A stretch of DNA of 64,000 nt from Hoeflea marina. GTDB taxonomy: Bacteria > Pseudomonadota > Alphaproteobacteria > Rhizobiales > Rhizobiaceae. Below the pieces are notes generated by a model. It was not told the DNA's origin and searched no databases. It saw only the letters and a program-made list of their open reading frames with translations. Position numbers and translations under genes: made by a program. Numbering within the stretch: position 1 is the stretch's first letter; every line of letters begins with the position of its first letter. Positions 39,301 to 46,801 of the stretch are shown one piece after another. The stretch is from assembly GCF_003182275.1 (NCBI RefSeq), contig NZ_QGTR01000002.1, forward strand, positions 1 through 64,000, read 5' to 3'.

Positions 39301-41030
39301 GCTTCGTCGGCCGCCGGCTCGATCCGGGCGCCCGGCACCAGCGCCAGGCCGAGCGCTTCCGGGTCCAGGCGCGCTTCGGAGGGACGGACAATGCCGAAAC
39401 CGCGGAAGCCGTCGAACTGGCGATCGCGCGTGTAGGTGGGCAGCGCGGCCAGGTCCACCGGTGCGGCCAGATCGGTGCCCTGGATCGGCCAGTGCACGGT
39501 CTTGCCGGACCATGTGTCGCGGCGGCTCAACAGATCGGTGATGACATGGTCGCGGTCGATGTTGAAGACCCGCGCGATGTCGGGAAACTTGCGGCCTATG
39601 ATGTCGGCTGCATTGGGGCCGACGGCGGCGGCAAAGTCCGGCGAGACTTCGCTGAAGGCGCCATGGCGGTCGATCTTCCAGACGAAGCGCACCGGACGGC
39701 CGCCGGGATCGAAGCGGAACTCCGGCCCCTCGGGCACGGCGGCTGCGGATGTGTCCGCGCGGCTCTCGTCTGGGGCTTCCAGTTCGCCGGCGCCAACGAG
39801 CCGGTCGGTGGCCGAGTCGGGTTCATCGGCGGACAGTGGCGTATCGCGATAGGGCTCGGTGCTATCGCCGGCTTCGACTTCGGCTTCGGTTTCGGAGAGG
39901 AGCGCATCCTGAGTGTCCGACAGCAGAGCCGCGACTTCCGTTCCGGTCGGCTCGGCGTCCTTCTGCGCGCCCGGCAGGGCGTCATCGTGATCCTGTTCGG
40001 TGTCGGTCTGGGCTACGCGGTCCGGATCCGCGTCGGTCCAGACCTGCGATGCCAGGCCGGTGGCATCGAGCGGCGGCACGGAGCCTGCGGCCTCCACCGG
40101 GGCGGGGCCGTCCGGATCGAGAGTTGTGTCCGGCGCGCCGGCCACCAGATCCCGGGCCTGGGCGAACTCGAACGGAATTGCCGCCTCCTCCGGTGCGCGC
40201 GGTGCGCCAGCCTCCAGTTCGCTGCGCAGGCGGTCGACATCGAGACCGCCTTCGGTCGGTGCGGTTTCCGGCGTGGCCGGGGCGGGCGCGCTCGTCACCG
40301 CGTCGGCAAGGGGGGGCGATGCTGCGGCCCCTTCTGTCGCAGCTTCGCCCGCACCGGCCTCCTCGCTTGCAGCCGGTTCGACCACAAACAGCAGGTGCAG
40401 CGCCGGAGCGTCGGTCAGCCGGCCGATGGCGGCGGGCAAAGGGCCACGCGCCGAGCCGATCATCCGCTTGACCATGCGGTCGCGGTCGGCGGCGACATCG
40501 GCGACCATGCGCCGGGTCTCTTCGGTCGAAAGGCCGACCGCCGTGAAGGACGGGGAGGCGGCCAGGACTGTGCCCTCGGCGTCGAGCACCGCCACATGGG
40601 TGTCCGTGTCGTTGAAGCCGCTGATGATGCTGCGCGCCCGCGCGGCATCGTCCTGCGCCGCGTCGGCCTGCCCGCCCGAGAGCAGGATCAGAGTCTCGTC
40701 ACCGCCCAGATCCAGGAATTCGACCCGGGCAGGCAGGGCTATGCGCCTGAATCCCGAGGCCACCCGCATCATGAAATTGGTCGCGGGCTGTCGCGCCAGT
40801 CCGCCCACGGCGCTCTCGACCTGTCGCGCCAGCGCCGGCTGGCCATTGATCCCGCCTTCCAGCAGTTCGTAGATGCTGGAATAGCCGAACAGCCGCGCCG
40901 CCGCGCCGTTGGCCCACAGCACGTCGCCGAGATCCGCGGTGAGCACCGCCACCGCTTCGCCTGCGGCAAAACGGTCGCGGATGGCCGCATGGACTGCCAG
41001 ATCGATGAACGGGTAGCGGGCTTGCTGCAT
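36324..41030 (-). CDS. cbrA: Large PAS sensor histidine kinase, CbrA/PdhS-like
   Basis: Sensor kinase of 1568 aa with no clear membrane helix. PAS-like segments occur at the N-terminus (~15-60), near 445-490 (DRHGAFSEVSPDF), near 1058-1100 and near 1205-1250. A ~500-residue Glu/Asp/Ala/Pro-rich linker spans about 510-1040. The C-terminus has the H-box SHEIRTPLNAIIGFSEMM with His1346, then N-, G1- (DTGIGM) and G2-boxes (GDGTGLGLPL). This DivJ/PleC-type H-box is found in kinases acting on DivK. The symbol rests on remembered synteny with S. meliloti cbrA (acsA2-cbrA-phasin); the long linker makes it larger than I would expect. Confidence 0.72.
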   Translation of the reverse strand: MQQARYPFIDLAVHAAIRDRFAAGEAVAVLTADLGDVLWANGAAARLFGYSSIYELLEGGINGQPALARQVESAVGGLARQPATNFMMRVASGFRRIALPARVEFLDLGGDETLILLSGGQADAAQDDAARARSIISGFNDTDTHVAVLDAEGTVLAASPSFTAVGLSTEETRRMVADVAADRDRMVKRMIGSARGPLPAAIGRLTDAPALHLLFVVEPAASEEAGAGEAATEGAAASPPLADAVTSAPAPATPETAPTEGGLDVDRLRSELEAGAPRAPEEAAIPFEFAQARDLVAGAPDTTLDPDGPAPVEAAGSVPPLDATGLASQVWTDADPDRVAQTDTEQDHDDALPGAQKDAEPTGTEVAALLSDTQDALLSETEAEVEAGDSTEPYRDTPLSADEPDSATDRLVGAGELEAPDESRADTSAAAVPEGPEFRFDPGGRPVRFVWKIDRHGAFSEVSPDFAAAVGPNAADIIGRKFPDIARVFNIDRDHVITDLLSRRDTWSGKTVHWPIQGTDLAAPVDLAALPTYTRDRQFDGFRGFGIVRPSEARLDPEALGLALVPGARIEPAADEAIEIDELSADAPDAYARLAARIEDVTTRAAAPEDNPAAAGEPEVTYEPVSVFDANMTAEEVMTDAVDDEDLTGGEDDDTTAEPEPEPEPEMMETPVQPADQFRGEVPALHMGSNLGRRESDKIIDLGERRARARDALSPQEQAAFQEIGVRLTDVARADAARADAARAAEAEAAGQDSTTAVEDDHPIDSIDTGAASGTEQNGLAVLPDADFAAADVGATAPEAEDLPRDAAEAETEARSDGDSAEEDSGADDRPDEAIDAAAESGTEQDGIAATADAGEVSPAAAEVEIESHPDRDTVAADSAPTDPSAADAGERDLFSVQDAAEQDESEHEEPSAEVSGEEVAEPWPAMDPGALPPGIAASGETRDQAEPEAARPVIHDADTPATDAMAASADAEPGEPSAQATAADPVRTEDHHAANDDHAPATAGAADEVVSGQLPPADGDDAAETPIEAAALPLAASASPTPSAFALPPRQQMPAGLTEQLVDAIPAALLFYAGEGLLHANPEFLALTGYRSTEDLSAHGGLDRLLDQPEADDRIKDGIMLMLRADGEQVPVSARLRSVNWHDTQALMLALSPASVLPDAATGDPSAFAGSEAEDPAGPMTDPVADSEDDARVGMLEIEASELRSILETATDGVIILRADGSIRSMNRSACALFNYDEQETRGKPFAMLFAHESQRAVMDYVSGLANHGVSSVLNDGREVIGREAAGGFLPLFMTMGHLTGSKGYCAVLRDITQWKRSEEELRNAKRAAETANSHKSDFLARVSHEIRTPLNAIIGFSEMMAEERFGPIGSPRYLEYAHDIGNSGKHVLDIVNDLLDISKIEAGQVELEFTAVALNDHLAECVSMLQPMANSQRVIIRTSLSATVPEVVADQRSIKQIALNLVSNAIRYTPSGGQIVVSTGYEQSGSVVLRIRDTGIGMGRKELEQAMKPFGQVGPGPRQRGDGTGLGLPLTKAMVESNRAQFDIVSAPGEGTLVTITFPPQRVLAD
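38799..38842 (-). repeat. In-gene tandem repeat encoding ARADA units
   Basis: A 15-bp unit (GCGTCCGCCCTGGCC-like on the plus strand) repeats about three times inside the kinase gene and codes ADAARADAARADAARA. A second short array, six-base GGGCTC units at 39039-39060, codes Pro-Glu repeats. Both lie in the low-complexity linker and could vary in copy number between strains. Confidence 0.6.
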
Positions 41031-41169
41031 GGTGTCGGTATCCGGTTGGATCGGCCAGAGGGGCGAGAGGCCCCGTTAAGACAATATTAATAGCTTTCCC
41101 GCCGGTTTCGGTCCAGCATTGCCGCATCCGGCTGCCGGAATTGTCATGAAACGGTTAATGCTGAAGTGC

Positions 41170-41199
41170 GTTGCATCAAAAATGTTGCATTGCACAATA
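41170..41199 (+). promoter_or_regulatory. Phasin promoter with TGCA-rich repeats
   Basis: GTTGCAT occurs at 41170-41176 and 41184-41190, the second running into TGCACAATAA, which could hold the -10. TGCA-rich sites in phasin promoters are bound by the polyhydroxybutyrate-responsive repressor PhaR in related bacteria, so PhaR control is likely by analogy. The site lies about 90 bp before the start codon. Confidence 0.5.
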
Positions 41200-41280
41200 A
41201 ATGATGCTAGGTTTTCTGCATCCGATACAGAGCCACGGGCGGTTCCCTGGCCTGGCTGCAAACCGTCAAGGAGAAGCATC

Positions 41281-41772
41281 ATGGCATCGAAGAAATCCAC
41301 CACCTCCGCGGAAATGTTCGAGTTCCCCAAGTTCGACATGAACAAGATGGCTGATTCCTACCGCGAACTGGCCGAGAAATCGGCGGCGCAGGGCAAGGAA
41401 GTCTACGCCAAGGCCAAGACCGCCGCCGAAGACTCCACCAAGGCGCTCGAGAGCACGCTGGAAAGCGCCCAGGCCGGCACAGTCGAACTGAGCCTCAAGG
41501 CCATCGAGGCCATGCGCGTCAACAGCGATCTCTCCCTGTCGCACATGGAAGCCATGCTCGGCGTCAAGTCGGTCGCCCAGATGATCGAACTGCAGACCGG
41601 CTTTTTCCGCAAGCAGGCCGAAGTGATGGCCGACCAGGCCAAGATGATGCAGGAGACCGCGCGCAAGGTCGCCGAGAACGTCTCCAGGCCGGTCAAGGCC
41701 GTCAGCGAGAAGAATATGGCCGAGTTGAAGTCCGTCGGCGAAAAGGCCATGGACGATTTCCAGGCAGCCTGA
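41281..41772 (+). CDS. phaP: Phasin
   Basis: Small polyhydroxyalkanoate granule-coating protein of 163 aa, almost wholly amphipathic helix. The phasin_2 pattern is visible in FPKFDMNKMADSYRELAEKS at the N-terminus and MEAMLGVKSVAQMIELQTGF near residue 90, with TARKVAENVSRPVKA later. The ATG at 41281 follows AAGGAGAAGC. It fits with acsA2 and aceA in stored-carbon metabolism. A terminator follows. Confidence 0.9.
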   Translation: MASKKSTTSAEMFEFPKFDMNKMADSYRELAEKSAAQGKEVYAKAKTAAEDSTKALESTLESAQAGTVELSLKAIEAMRVNSDLSLSHMEAMLGVKSVAQMIELQTGFFRKQAEVMADQAKMMQETARKVAENVSRPVKAVSEKNMAELKSVGEKAMDDFQAA

Positions 41773-41797
41773 GCGCGCCGGGGAAAGTGACATCAAG

Positions 41798-41823
41798 GGC
41801 CGGGCCTCAGCGCCCGGCCTTTT
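41798..41823 (+). terminator. Terminator of the phasin gene
   Basis: GGCCGGGC / GCCCGGCC 8-bp stem, 6-nt loop, then TTTT (41820-41823). Confidence 0.75.
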
Positions 41824-41876
41824 CACGTTCCGCCTCATTTTGGTCGGCACAAACGGGAAAAGCAGGCCCAAAGGTC

Positions 41877-41905
41877 TTGCAAATTTTTCGCCTTGCCCGT
41901 ATGTG
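41877..41905 (+). promoter_or_regulatory. Predicted tRNA-His promoter
   Basis: TTGCAA (41877-41882) and TATGTG (41900-41905) with 17-nt spacing, about 30 bp before the tRNA. The -10 match is moderate. Confidence 0.4.
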
Positions 41906-41935
41906 AGCGGCGTTGCGCCTCGAACGGGCGCTCGT

Positions 41936-42012
41936 GCGGTTGTAGCTCAGTTGGTTAGAGCGCCGGATTGTGGATCCGGAGGTCGCTGGTTCAACCCCAG
42001 CCAACCGTACCA
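41936..42012 (+). tRNA. tRNA-His (anticodon GTG)
   Basis: A 77-nt cloverleaf with a genome-encoded CCA. Acceptor GCGGTTG pairs with CAACCGT, the D-arm holds GCTCAGTTGGTTAGAGC, the anticodon loop reads GATTGTGGA, and the T-arm holds GGTTCAACCCC. The discriminator is A and there is no extra 5' G (G-1). This is the known alphaproteobacterial form, recognised by a modified histidyl-tRNA synthetase. A T-run follows the CCA. Confidence 0.97.
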
Positions 42013-42139
42013 TTTTTTCCTACCTGAAACTGTCGGCCGGAGTGCCCTGTGTGCGACGGGACGGATGCGCGCACCGACGGGTGGGGGCGCTGTCTGCTTC
42101 GTGCAAACTGCAAGCGAATCCAGATCACTCCCTTGAAAT

Positions 42140-42160
42140 ATGTATCATGTTGCGATACAT
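42140..42160. promoter_or_regulatory. Palindromic operator at the higBA start
   Basis: Inverted arms ATGTATC (42140-42146) and GATACAT (42154-42160) with a 7-bp centre. It lies 7 bp before the probable toxin start codon, so binding by HigA would block transcription. Confidence 0.6.
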
Positions 42161-42167
42161 GTTTGCC

Positions 42168-42449
42168 ATGATCCTGAGCACGAAAGGCAGGCTGGCTGCA
42201 AGCGCCGTCAACGATGTCTACGGCAAGGGCTTTCCGGCTGAGCTGGTGAAGCGGACACGCGTCATGCTCTCCGCCATGGACGCCGCAACAGCGCTTGAGG
42301 ATCTGAGATTCCCGCCTGGCAATGGCCTCGAGGCCTTGTCCGGCAATCGGGCAGGCCAGCATTCGGTGCGTATCAACAAGCAGTGGCGCATCTGTTTTGT
42401 CTGGACCGATCAGGGACCGGAAGACGTGGAAATTGTGGACTACCATTGA
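42168..42449 (+). CDS. higB: HigB-type toxin (RelE superfamily)
   Basis: Predicted ribosome-dependent mRNA interferase of 93 aa. Family motifs are KGFPAELVKRTRVMLSAMDA, LEDLRFPPGNGLEAL, then the conserved GQHSVRINKQWRICFVW and the C-terminal VEIVDYH. The ATG at 42168 gives the usual 92-93 aa length; in-frame ATGs at 42147 and 42159 lie inside the operator. There is no good ribosome site, so the mRNA may be nearly leaderless. It is followed after 9 nt by higA. Confidence 0.88.
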   Translation: MILSTKGRLAASAVNDVYGKGFPAELVKRTRVMLSAMDAATALEDLRFPPGNGLEALSGNRAGQHSVRINKQWRICFVWTDQGPEDVEIVDYH

Positions 42450-42458
42450 GGTGAACCG

Positions 42459-42749
42459 ATGAGCATGATCAGAAATCCCGCACATCCAGGCGAGGTGCTG
42501 AGCGAATTGTTCCTGGAACCGCTGGGCATGAGCGCCGGCGCGCTTTCGAAGCGCATCCATGTCCCGCGCACCCGCATCGAACGGCTGGTCAAGGGTGAGA
42601 CGGCCCTGACGGCCGACACCGCCTTGCGGCTCTCCGCCTTTTTCGGAAACACTGCCGAGTTCTGGTTGAACCTTCAGCGCGCCCATGATCTGGCGATGGC
42701 GAGATTGGTCATTGATGTGTCACACATCAGGCCCATGGCAGCCGCCTGA
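42459..42749 (+). CDS. higA: HigA-type antitoxin
   Basis: XRE-family antitoxin of 96 aa with the HigA start RNPAHPGEVLSELFLEPLGM and helix-turn-helix (ALSKRIHVPRTRIERLVKGE), then FFGNTAEFWLNLQRAHDL. It neutralises HigB and probably represses the operon through the dyad at 42140-42160. The toxin-first gene order is normal for higBA. The module lies directly downstream of tRNA-His, a common landing place for accessory DNA. Confidence 0.9.
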   Translation: MSMIRNPAHPGEVLSELFLEPLGMSAGALSKRIHVPRTRIERLVKGETALTADTALRLSAFFGNTAEFWLNLQRAHDLAMARLVIDVSHIRPMAAA

Positions 42750-42768
42750 GGCGCGCCGCGCGGCCTTA

Positions 42769-42871
42769 TGCATGTCGCCCGAAAGTGTGCAGCGGTTTCG
42801 GGATCACGACATGCATAATCAAAAAAGCTAAAGCACATCGCGCGGATCTGAATTCACGCCATGTGCTTTAG
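42769..42871. repeat. RIME-like intergenic mosaic element
   Basis: Two palindromes in tandem: arms TGCATGTCG (42769-42777) and CGACATGCA (42807-42815), then arms CTAAAGCACAT (42828-42838) and ATGTGCTTTAG (42861-42871). The sequence and two-palindrome layout match my memory of the RIME1 element of rhizobia. A degenerate relative is at 31955-32052. Confidence 0.65.
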
Positions 42872-43027
42872 TGACGGGCGGTCGAATGCGGCGCTCTCCG
42901 CCTGTCCAGACTGCGTGGTGCCAGGCGTCGGCGGTCGGTCGATTCTGTCCCGATTTCGTCCCTCTTAAGGATTTGTTGCGACACTGCGCTGGTGCAGGCG
43001 ACAGGACGTGAAAGCGAGGCAGCAGCA

Positions 43028-43372
43028 ATGGTGACGGACTGGAGGGCGGCCATCGTCGACAGCGCGGACATGGCAAGGCAGATCGCGTCCGAAATCCCCG
43101 CGGTCGTGGGCAGCACCAGCATCACCGTCGATCAGGCGGCCCTGCTCTATGAGGGCATCGAGCGCTGCGCCCGGGCGCTCGACCGCATTCTAGAGGACAT
43201 GCCGCAGGATGAGGTGGATCCGGCGCTCGGCGAGGCGGCCGAGACGCTGGCCGACCTCTGGGCGGTGCTGTCGGTTGCAGCCGCCAACAAGATCCGCACG
43301 CTGCGCGGATTGAAGCCGATGACGAGTCCGGGCGACGAATACCGGGGCGACGACGACGCCGGCGACGCCTGA
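43028..43372 (+). CDS. Hypothetical protein, 114 aa
   Basis: A small acidic, helical protein (MVTDWRAAIVDSADMARQIA, then a VDPALGEAAETLADLWAVLS helix, and a GDEYRGDDDAGDA tail). The ATG at 43028 has a GAGGCAGC purine stretch 5' of it; a GTG at 42992 would add 12 residues. I do not recognise a domain. Codon pattern resembles the neighbours, so it is probably real. It stands alone. Confidence 0.6.
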   Translation: MVTDWRAAIVDSADMARQIASEIPAVVGSTSITVDQAALLYEGIERCARALDRILEDMPQDEVDPALGEAAETLADLWAVLSVAAANKIRTLRGLKPMTSPGDEYRGDDDAGDA

Positions 43373-43411
43373 GCGGTCGCCGCTCGGCCATTGCAGGCTC
43401 GCGACGATTTG

Positions 43412-44335
43412 TCAGCCCGCGATGGCGACAGCCTCCGCGACCGCAAGTTCGGCCATGGCCATGGCGGCCTCGCGGGTTTTGGCGGCGGCAATGAAGCGGC
43501 CATTGTGGCAGAAACTCGCGCCTTCGACGCCGCAGACAGCCTCCAGATCCGCATCGGTCAGGCCGGCCCAGCCCGCCGGCAGATCCGCCCGCAGCTCGAA
43601 GCCCTCCTCGGCGCGCCTTATGCCGGTCAGGCACCAGTCATGGCCGCGCGGGTGCACGACGAACAGCAGGTGGTCGGCGCCCGCCCTGACCACGGCCGGG
43701 CGGAACGGCATTCCCATCGGCAGTTCCAGAATGCGCTGCTCGCCCGCCTCGGCAATCGCCCGCTGCACGAGTGCCTCCGCCCGGAGTTTGGCGGCACTCT
43801 TGCCCACCCGCGCCTCGACAAAGCTTCGGGCGATGGCCAGCGCGGTGTGAAAGCCGCGATCCTCCGCCTCCGGATCGGTCTCGTCGAAGACCGGCTTCAG
43901 CGTTTCCAAAAGCGCCGGCAGCGTCAGGATCGCCAGCGGCCCGGTCGGGCTGAGCGCCCCGTTGTCCGTCAGGTCGACAGGCAGCACGAAGCTGGCGTCG
44001 AAGGAGGCATGGACGGCCTCGACATGCGCGTCCGGCACATTCGAGGCAGCCAGATAGGCATGGCCGAAATGCTTCCAGATCAGGCCGAACGAGCTGTAGG
44101 GCTGGCCGTCCTCGCGCAGCGGCGCGCCGCGCTGGTGGTGGTCGAAGATGCGCGCCTCGGCGTCGTAGATGCCGCCAACGTCGTAGATGATGCGGTTCGC
44201 GCCTGGCGTGATCCATTCGGGCGACCTGCTGCGGACGATGCCTGCCTGAGGGTAAAGCCGGGTCAGGATGACGCTGGAGAGCAGTTCATCGGCATGGAAG
44301 CCACCGGAATGGGTGACGAGGAAGTCTGGATTCAT
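43412..44335 (-). CDS. MYG1/UPF0160-family putative metal-dependent phosphoesterase
   Basis: A 307-aa protein with MYG1 signatures: THSGGFHADELLSSVILTR at the N-terminus, IYDVGGIYDAEARIFDHHQRG near residue 55 (DHH-like metal site), and YSSFGLIWKHFG. The eukaryotic MYG1 is a 3'-5' RNA exonuclease; bacterial members share the DHH-like fold but are little studied. The ATG at 44335 begins exactly at the conserved domain. Single gene. Confidence 0.85.
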   Translation of the reverse strand: MNPDFLVTHSGGFHADELLSSVILTRLYPQAGIVRSRSPEWITPGANRIIYDVGGIYDAEARIFDHHQRGAPLREDGQPYSSFGLIWKHFGHAYLAASNVPDAHVEAVHASFDASFVLPVDLTDNGALSPTGPLAILTLPALLETLKPVFDETDPEAEDRGFHTALAIARSFVEARVGKSAAKLRAEALVQRAIAEAGEQRILELPMGMPFRPAVVRAGADHLLFVVHPRGHDWCLTGIRRAEEGFELRADLPAGWAGLTDADLEAVCGVEGASFCHNGRFIAAAKTREAAMAMAELAVAEAVAIAG

Positions 44336-44670
44336 GCCGGGATACGCCTTGTTGTTGGCAGGATGCTTGCGGTTGCATGAAATAGCCGTTGATGCACGGC
44401 ATCGCAAACCGTTTTCGCACAACCGCTTCCGGCAGCAGCGCCCGGTCGGACTGTTTCCCGCCGGACTGCCGATCGCCGGCCGCTTGCCGGCAGGCAGCCA
44501 ACACGTCAGAGATGACATCGGAGATACGCTGATCGGCAAGGCGGCCACCTGCGACCGTTCCACAATGCGGTCGCAAAGTCCGTGGCGGAAGCCTACAGTC
44601 GGTGCCTTATCTGCCGTCGAAGTGCCGCCCGGCTGATCGGGATGTTCGCCCATGACACGAGGAGCATGCC
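44336..44670. other. Intergenic region before the P-type ATPase
   Basis: About 335 bp between divergent genes with no credible coding frame. No palindrome strong enough to call an operator was seen. Confidence 0.45.
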
Positions 44671-46542
44671 ATGCAACCGGATAAGCCCGACGATCGCGCC
44701 AAATGGCTGTTGCTGGGGCTGGCGGGACTTGGGCTGACCGCGGGCGTCGGCATGTGGCTGCTGGGCCGGGCCGACATCGCCCGGCTGGTATGGATCGCCG
44801 GTACGCTGCCGGTGCTGGTGGCGCTCTATGTCGAGATCGTCCGCAGCCTGATGCGCGGCGAATTCGGCCTCGACATCGTCGCGGCGCTGTCCATGACCGC
44901 GGCTCTTATCTTCGACGAAACGCTTGCCGCTGCCGTGGTGGCGCTGATGTATTCAGGCGGCACCTTCCTCGAGAGCTTTGCGGAGGGCAGGGCGCGGCGT
45001 GACATGGAAGAACTCCTGTCCAAGGTGCCGCGCACTGCGGTTCGCCACGAGGACGGCCAACTCGTCGAGGTTCTGCTCGATGTGCTCGAGCCCGGCGACC
45101 TGCTGCTGATCCGGCAGGGCGACGTCGTGCCGGTCGACGGCACGCTGGCGGGCAGTGGCGCCATGCTCGACCAGTCTGCGCTGACCGGGGAATCCATGCC
45201 GGTGCGGATTGCGACAAACGAGCCGGTGATGAGCGGCTCGACCAATGCCGGGGAGGCGTTCGATCTCCTTGCCACCCACCGGGCCGCCGAAAGCACCTAT
45301 GCCGGTATCGTCCGGCTGGTAGAGGAGGCGCAGAAATCCAAGGCGCCGATCTCGCGGATGGCCGACCGCTACTCGGTCATCTTCCTGTTTCTCACGGTCG
45401 GCATCGCCACGGCTGCCTGGTGGTTCACCGGCGATCCGATCCGCGCCGTGGCCGTGCTGGTGGTCGCCACACCGTGCCCGCTGATCCTCGCCGTGCCGGT
45501 GGCGCTGGTGGCGGGTCTGTCGCGAGCGGCGCGCTTCGGCGTGCTGATCAAGGGCGGCAGGCCGCTCGAGGCGCTGGCACGGGTCAAGACGCTCATTCTC
45601 GACAAGACCGGAACGCTCACCGACGGGCGTCCGGGCATCATCTCGATCGAGACCGCCAACGGCTTTTCCGAGGACGACGTGCTGCGCTTTGCTGCCTCTC
45701 TCGACCAGGTCTCCAAGCATCCGATCGCCCAGGCAATCCTCGCCGCAGCCGCTGAGGCCGGGCAGCGGCTCGCCGTTCCGCAATCGTCCGCGGAGACGCC
45801 GGGAGAAGGGGTCAATGGCGTCATCGACGGCCGCAAGGTCTGCGTCGGCGGCGCCGACTTTGTCGCCCGCCAGATCGGCTCGGATCCGGCTCCCGACAGC
45901 GCGCGCAGCGCGGGGTCGGTGCTCGTCGCCGTCTCGGTCGACGGCAGGCTGGCGGGCCGGATCCTGATGGCGGACGCGCTTCGGCCCGGCACCGCGGGTT
46001 TCCTGAAGACCGCGCGGTCGCTCGGCGTCGAGCGCATCCTGCTTGCCACCGGCGACCGCCAGGCGGTGGCCGCGGCCGTCACCGAGGGGCTCGACCTCGA
46101 CGCGGTGCGCTCCGAGCTGACGCCGGACCAGAAGGTGCTGCTTGTGCTGACCGAGCGCAAGAACGGCGCGGTGCTGATGGTCGGCGACGGCGTCAATGAT
46201 GCTCCGGCGCTGGCCGCGGCCGATGTCGGCGTCGCCATGGGCGCGCGCGGGGCGGCGGCGTCGGCCGAAGCCGCCGACGTGGTGCTGCTCGTCGACCATC
46301 TCGACCGCCTGCTGCCCGGTCTCGAGATCGCCCGCAAGTCGGTCGCCATTGCGATGCAGAGTGTCTTCATCGGCATCGGGCTCTCGGTGGCCGGGATGAT
46401 CGCCGCGGCGCTGGGCTATCTCACCCCGGTCGAGGGGGCGCTGCTGCAGGAGGCGATCGACGTCGCCGTCATCCTCAATGCACTCAGGGCCTTGCGCATC
46501 AACCCGCGCTCCGTTGCCAGCTCAGCGGCAGCTGCCGCATAG
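44671..46542 (+). CDS. Heavy-metal P1B-type ATPase with TPC motif
   Basis: Inner-membrane metal exporter of 623 aa. It has the phosphorylation motif DKTGTLT (Asp311), the actuator TGES (in LTGESMPVRI), the P1B-specific Ser-Lys-His-Pro (SKHPIA) and GDGVNDAPALAAADVG. The membrane metal site reads ATPCPLILA with Cys269, i.e. Thr-Pro-Cys rather than CPC, as in the P1B-5 (Ni/Fe-type) class known from S. meliloti Nia. It lacks an N-terminal metal-binding domain and the C-terminal hemerythrin domain of Nia. Metal specificity is therefore uncertain. No metal regulator gene is adjacent. Confidence 0.85.
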   Translation: MQPDKPDDRAKWLLLGLAGLGLTAGVGMWLLGRADIARLVWIAGTLPVLVALYVEIVRSLMRGEFGLDIVAALSMTAALIFDETLAAAVVALMYSGGTFLESFAEGRARRDMEELLSKVPRTAVRHEDGQLVEVLLDVLEPGDLLLIRQGDVVPVDGTLAGSGAMLDQSALTGESMPVRIATNEPVMSGSTNAGEAFDLLATHRAAESTYAGIVRLVEEAQKSKAPISRMADRYSVIFLFLTVGIATAAWWFTGDPIRAVAVLVVATPCPLILAVPVALVAGLSRAARFGVLIKGGRPLEALARVKTLILDKTGTLTDGRPGIISIETANGFSEDDVLRFAASLDQVSKHPIAQAILAAAAEAGQRLAVPQSSAETPGEGVNGVIDGRKVCVGGADFVARQIGSDPAPDSARSAGSVLVAVSVDGRLAGRILMADALRPGTAGFLKTARSLGVERILLATGDRQAVAAAVTEGLDLDAVRSELTPDQKVLLVLTERKNGAVLMVGDGVNDAPALAAADVGVAMGARGAAASAEAADVVLLVDHLDRLLPGLEIARKSVAIAMQSVFIGIGLSVAGMIAAALGYLTPVEGALLQEAIDVAVILNALRALRINPRSVASSAAAAA

Positions 46543-46564
46543 GGGCGCCGCCCGTCCGGCCCGG

Positions 46565-46801
46565 TCAGAAAGCCTTGAAGGTCAGGATCGTGTGGGTGCG
46601 CTCGATGCCGTCGATGGTGTGGATGTTGTTGGCGACGAAATGGCCGATGTCGACGTCATCCTCGACGTAGAATTTTGCCAGCAGGTCGAACTTGCCGCTG
46701 ACGGAGTAGATCTCCGAGGCGATCTCGCGATTGGCGATCTCGTCGGCCACGTCATAGGCCTGCCCGAGCTTGCACTGGAACTCCACAAAAAAGCACTGCA
46801 T
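46565..46801 (-). CDS. Stand-alone Lrp/AsnC ligand-binding (RAM) domain protein
   Basis: A 78-aa protein equal to the C-terminal effector domain of Lrp-family regulators (FFVEFQCKLGQAYDVADEIA then GKFDLLAKFYVEDDVDIGHF and GIERTHTILTFKAF), without a DNA-binding half. The ATG at 46801 follows GAGGAG. Such stand-alone domains bind amino acids and may modulate full-length Lrp proteins. It is divergent from the amino-acid importer operon, which fits a sensing role, but this is inference. Confidence 0.85.
   Translation of the reverse strand: MQCFFVEFQCKLGQAYDVADEIANREIASEIYSVSGKFDLLAKFYVEDDVDIGHFVANNIHTIDGIERTHTILTFKAF

Noticed and set aside
36228-41090. A plus-strand open frame of about 1600 codons opposite the kinase gene
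   Set aside because: High-GC antisense frames stay open by chance opposite Glu/Asp/Ala-rich genes. It has low-complexity Arg/Gly/His composition and no domain, while the minus strand carries a clear histidine kinase.
41936-42160. tRNA-His 3' end as an attachment site for an integrated element
   Set aside because: I searched by eye for a second copy of the tRNA 3' end downstream and found none, and no integrase gene is present.
44286-44576. Short minus-strand frame before the MYG1-family gene
   Set aside because: It overlaps the real start of the MYG1-family gene in another frame, has no family match and no ribosome site.
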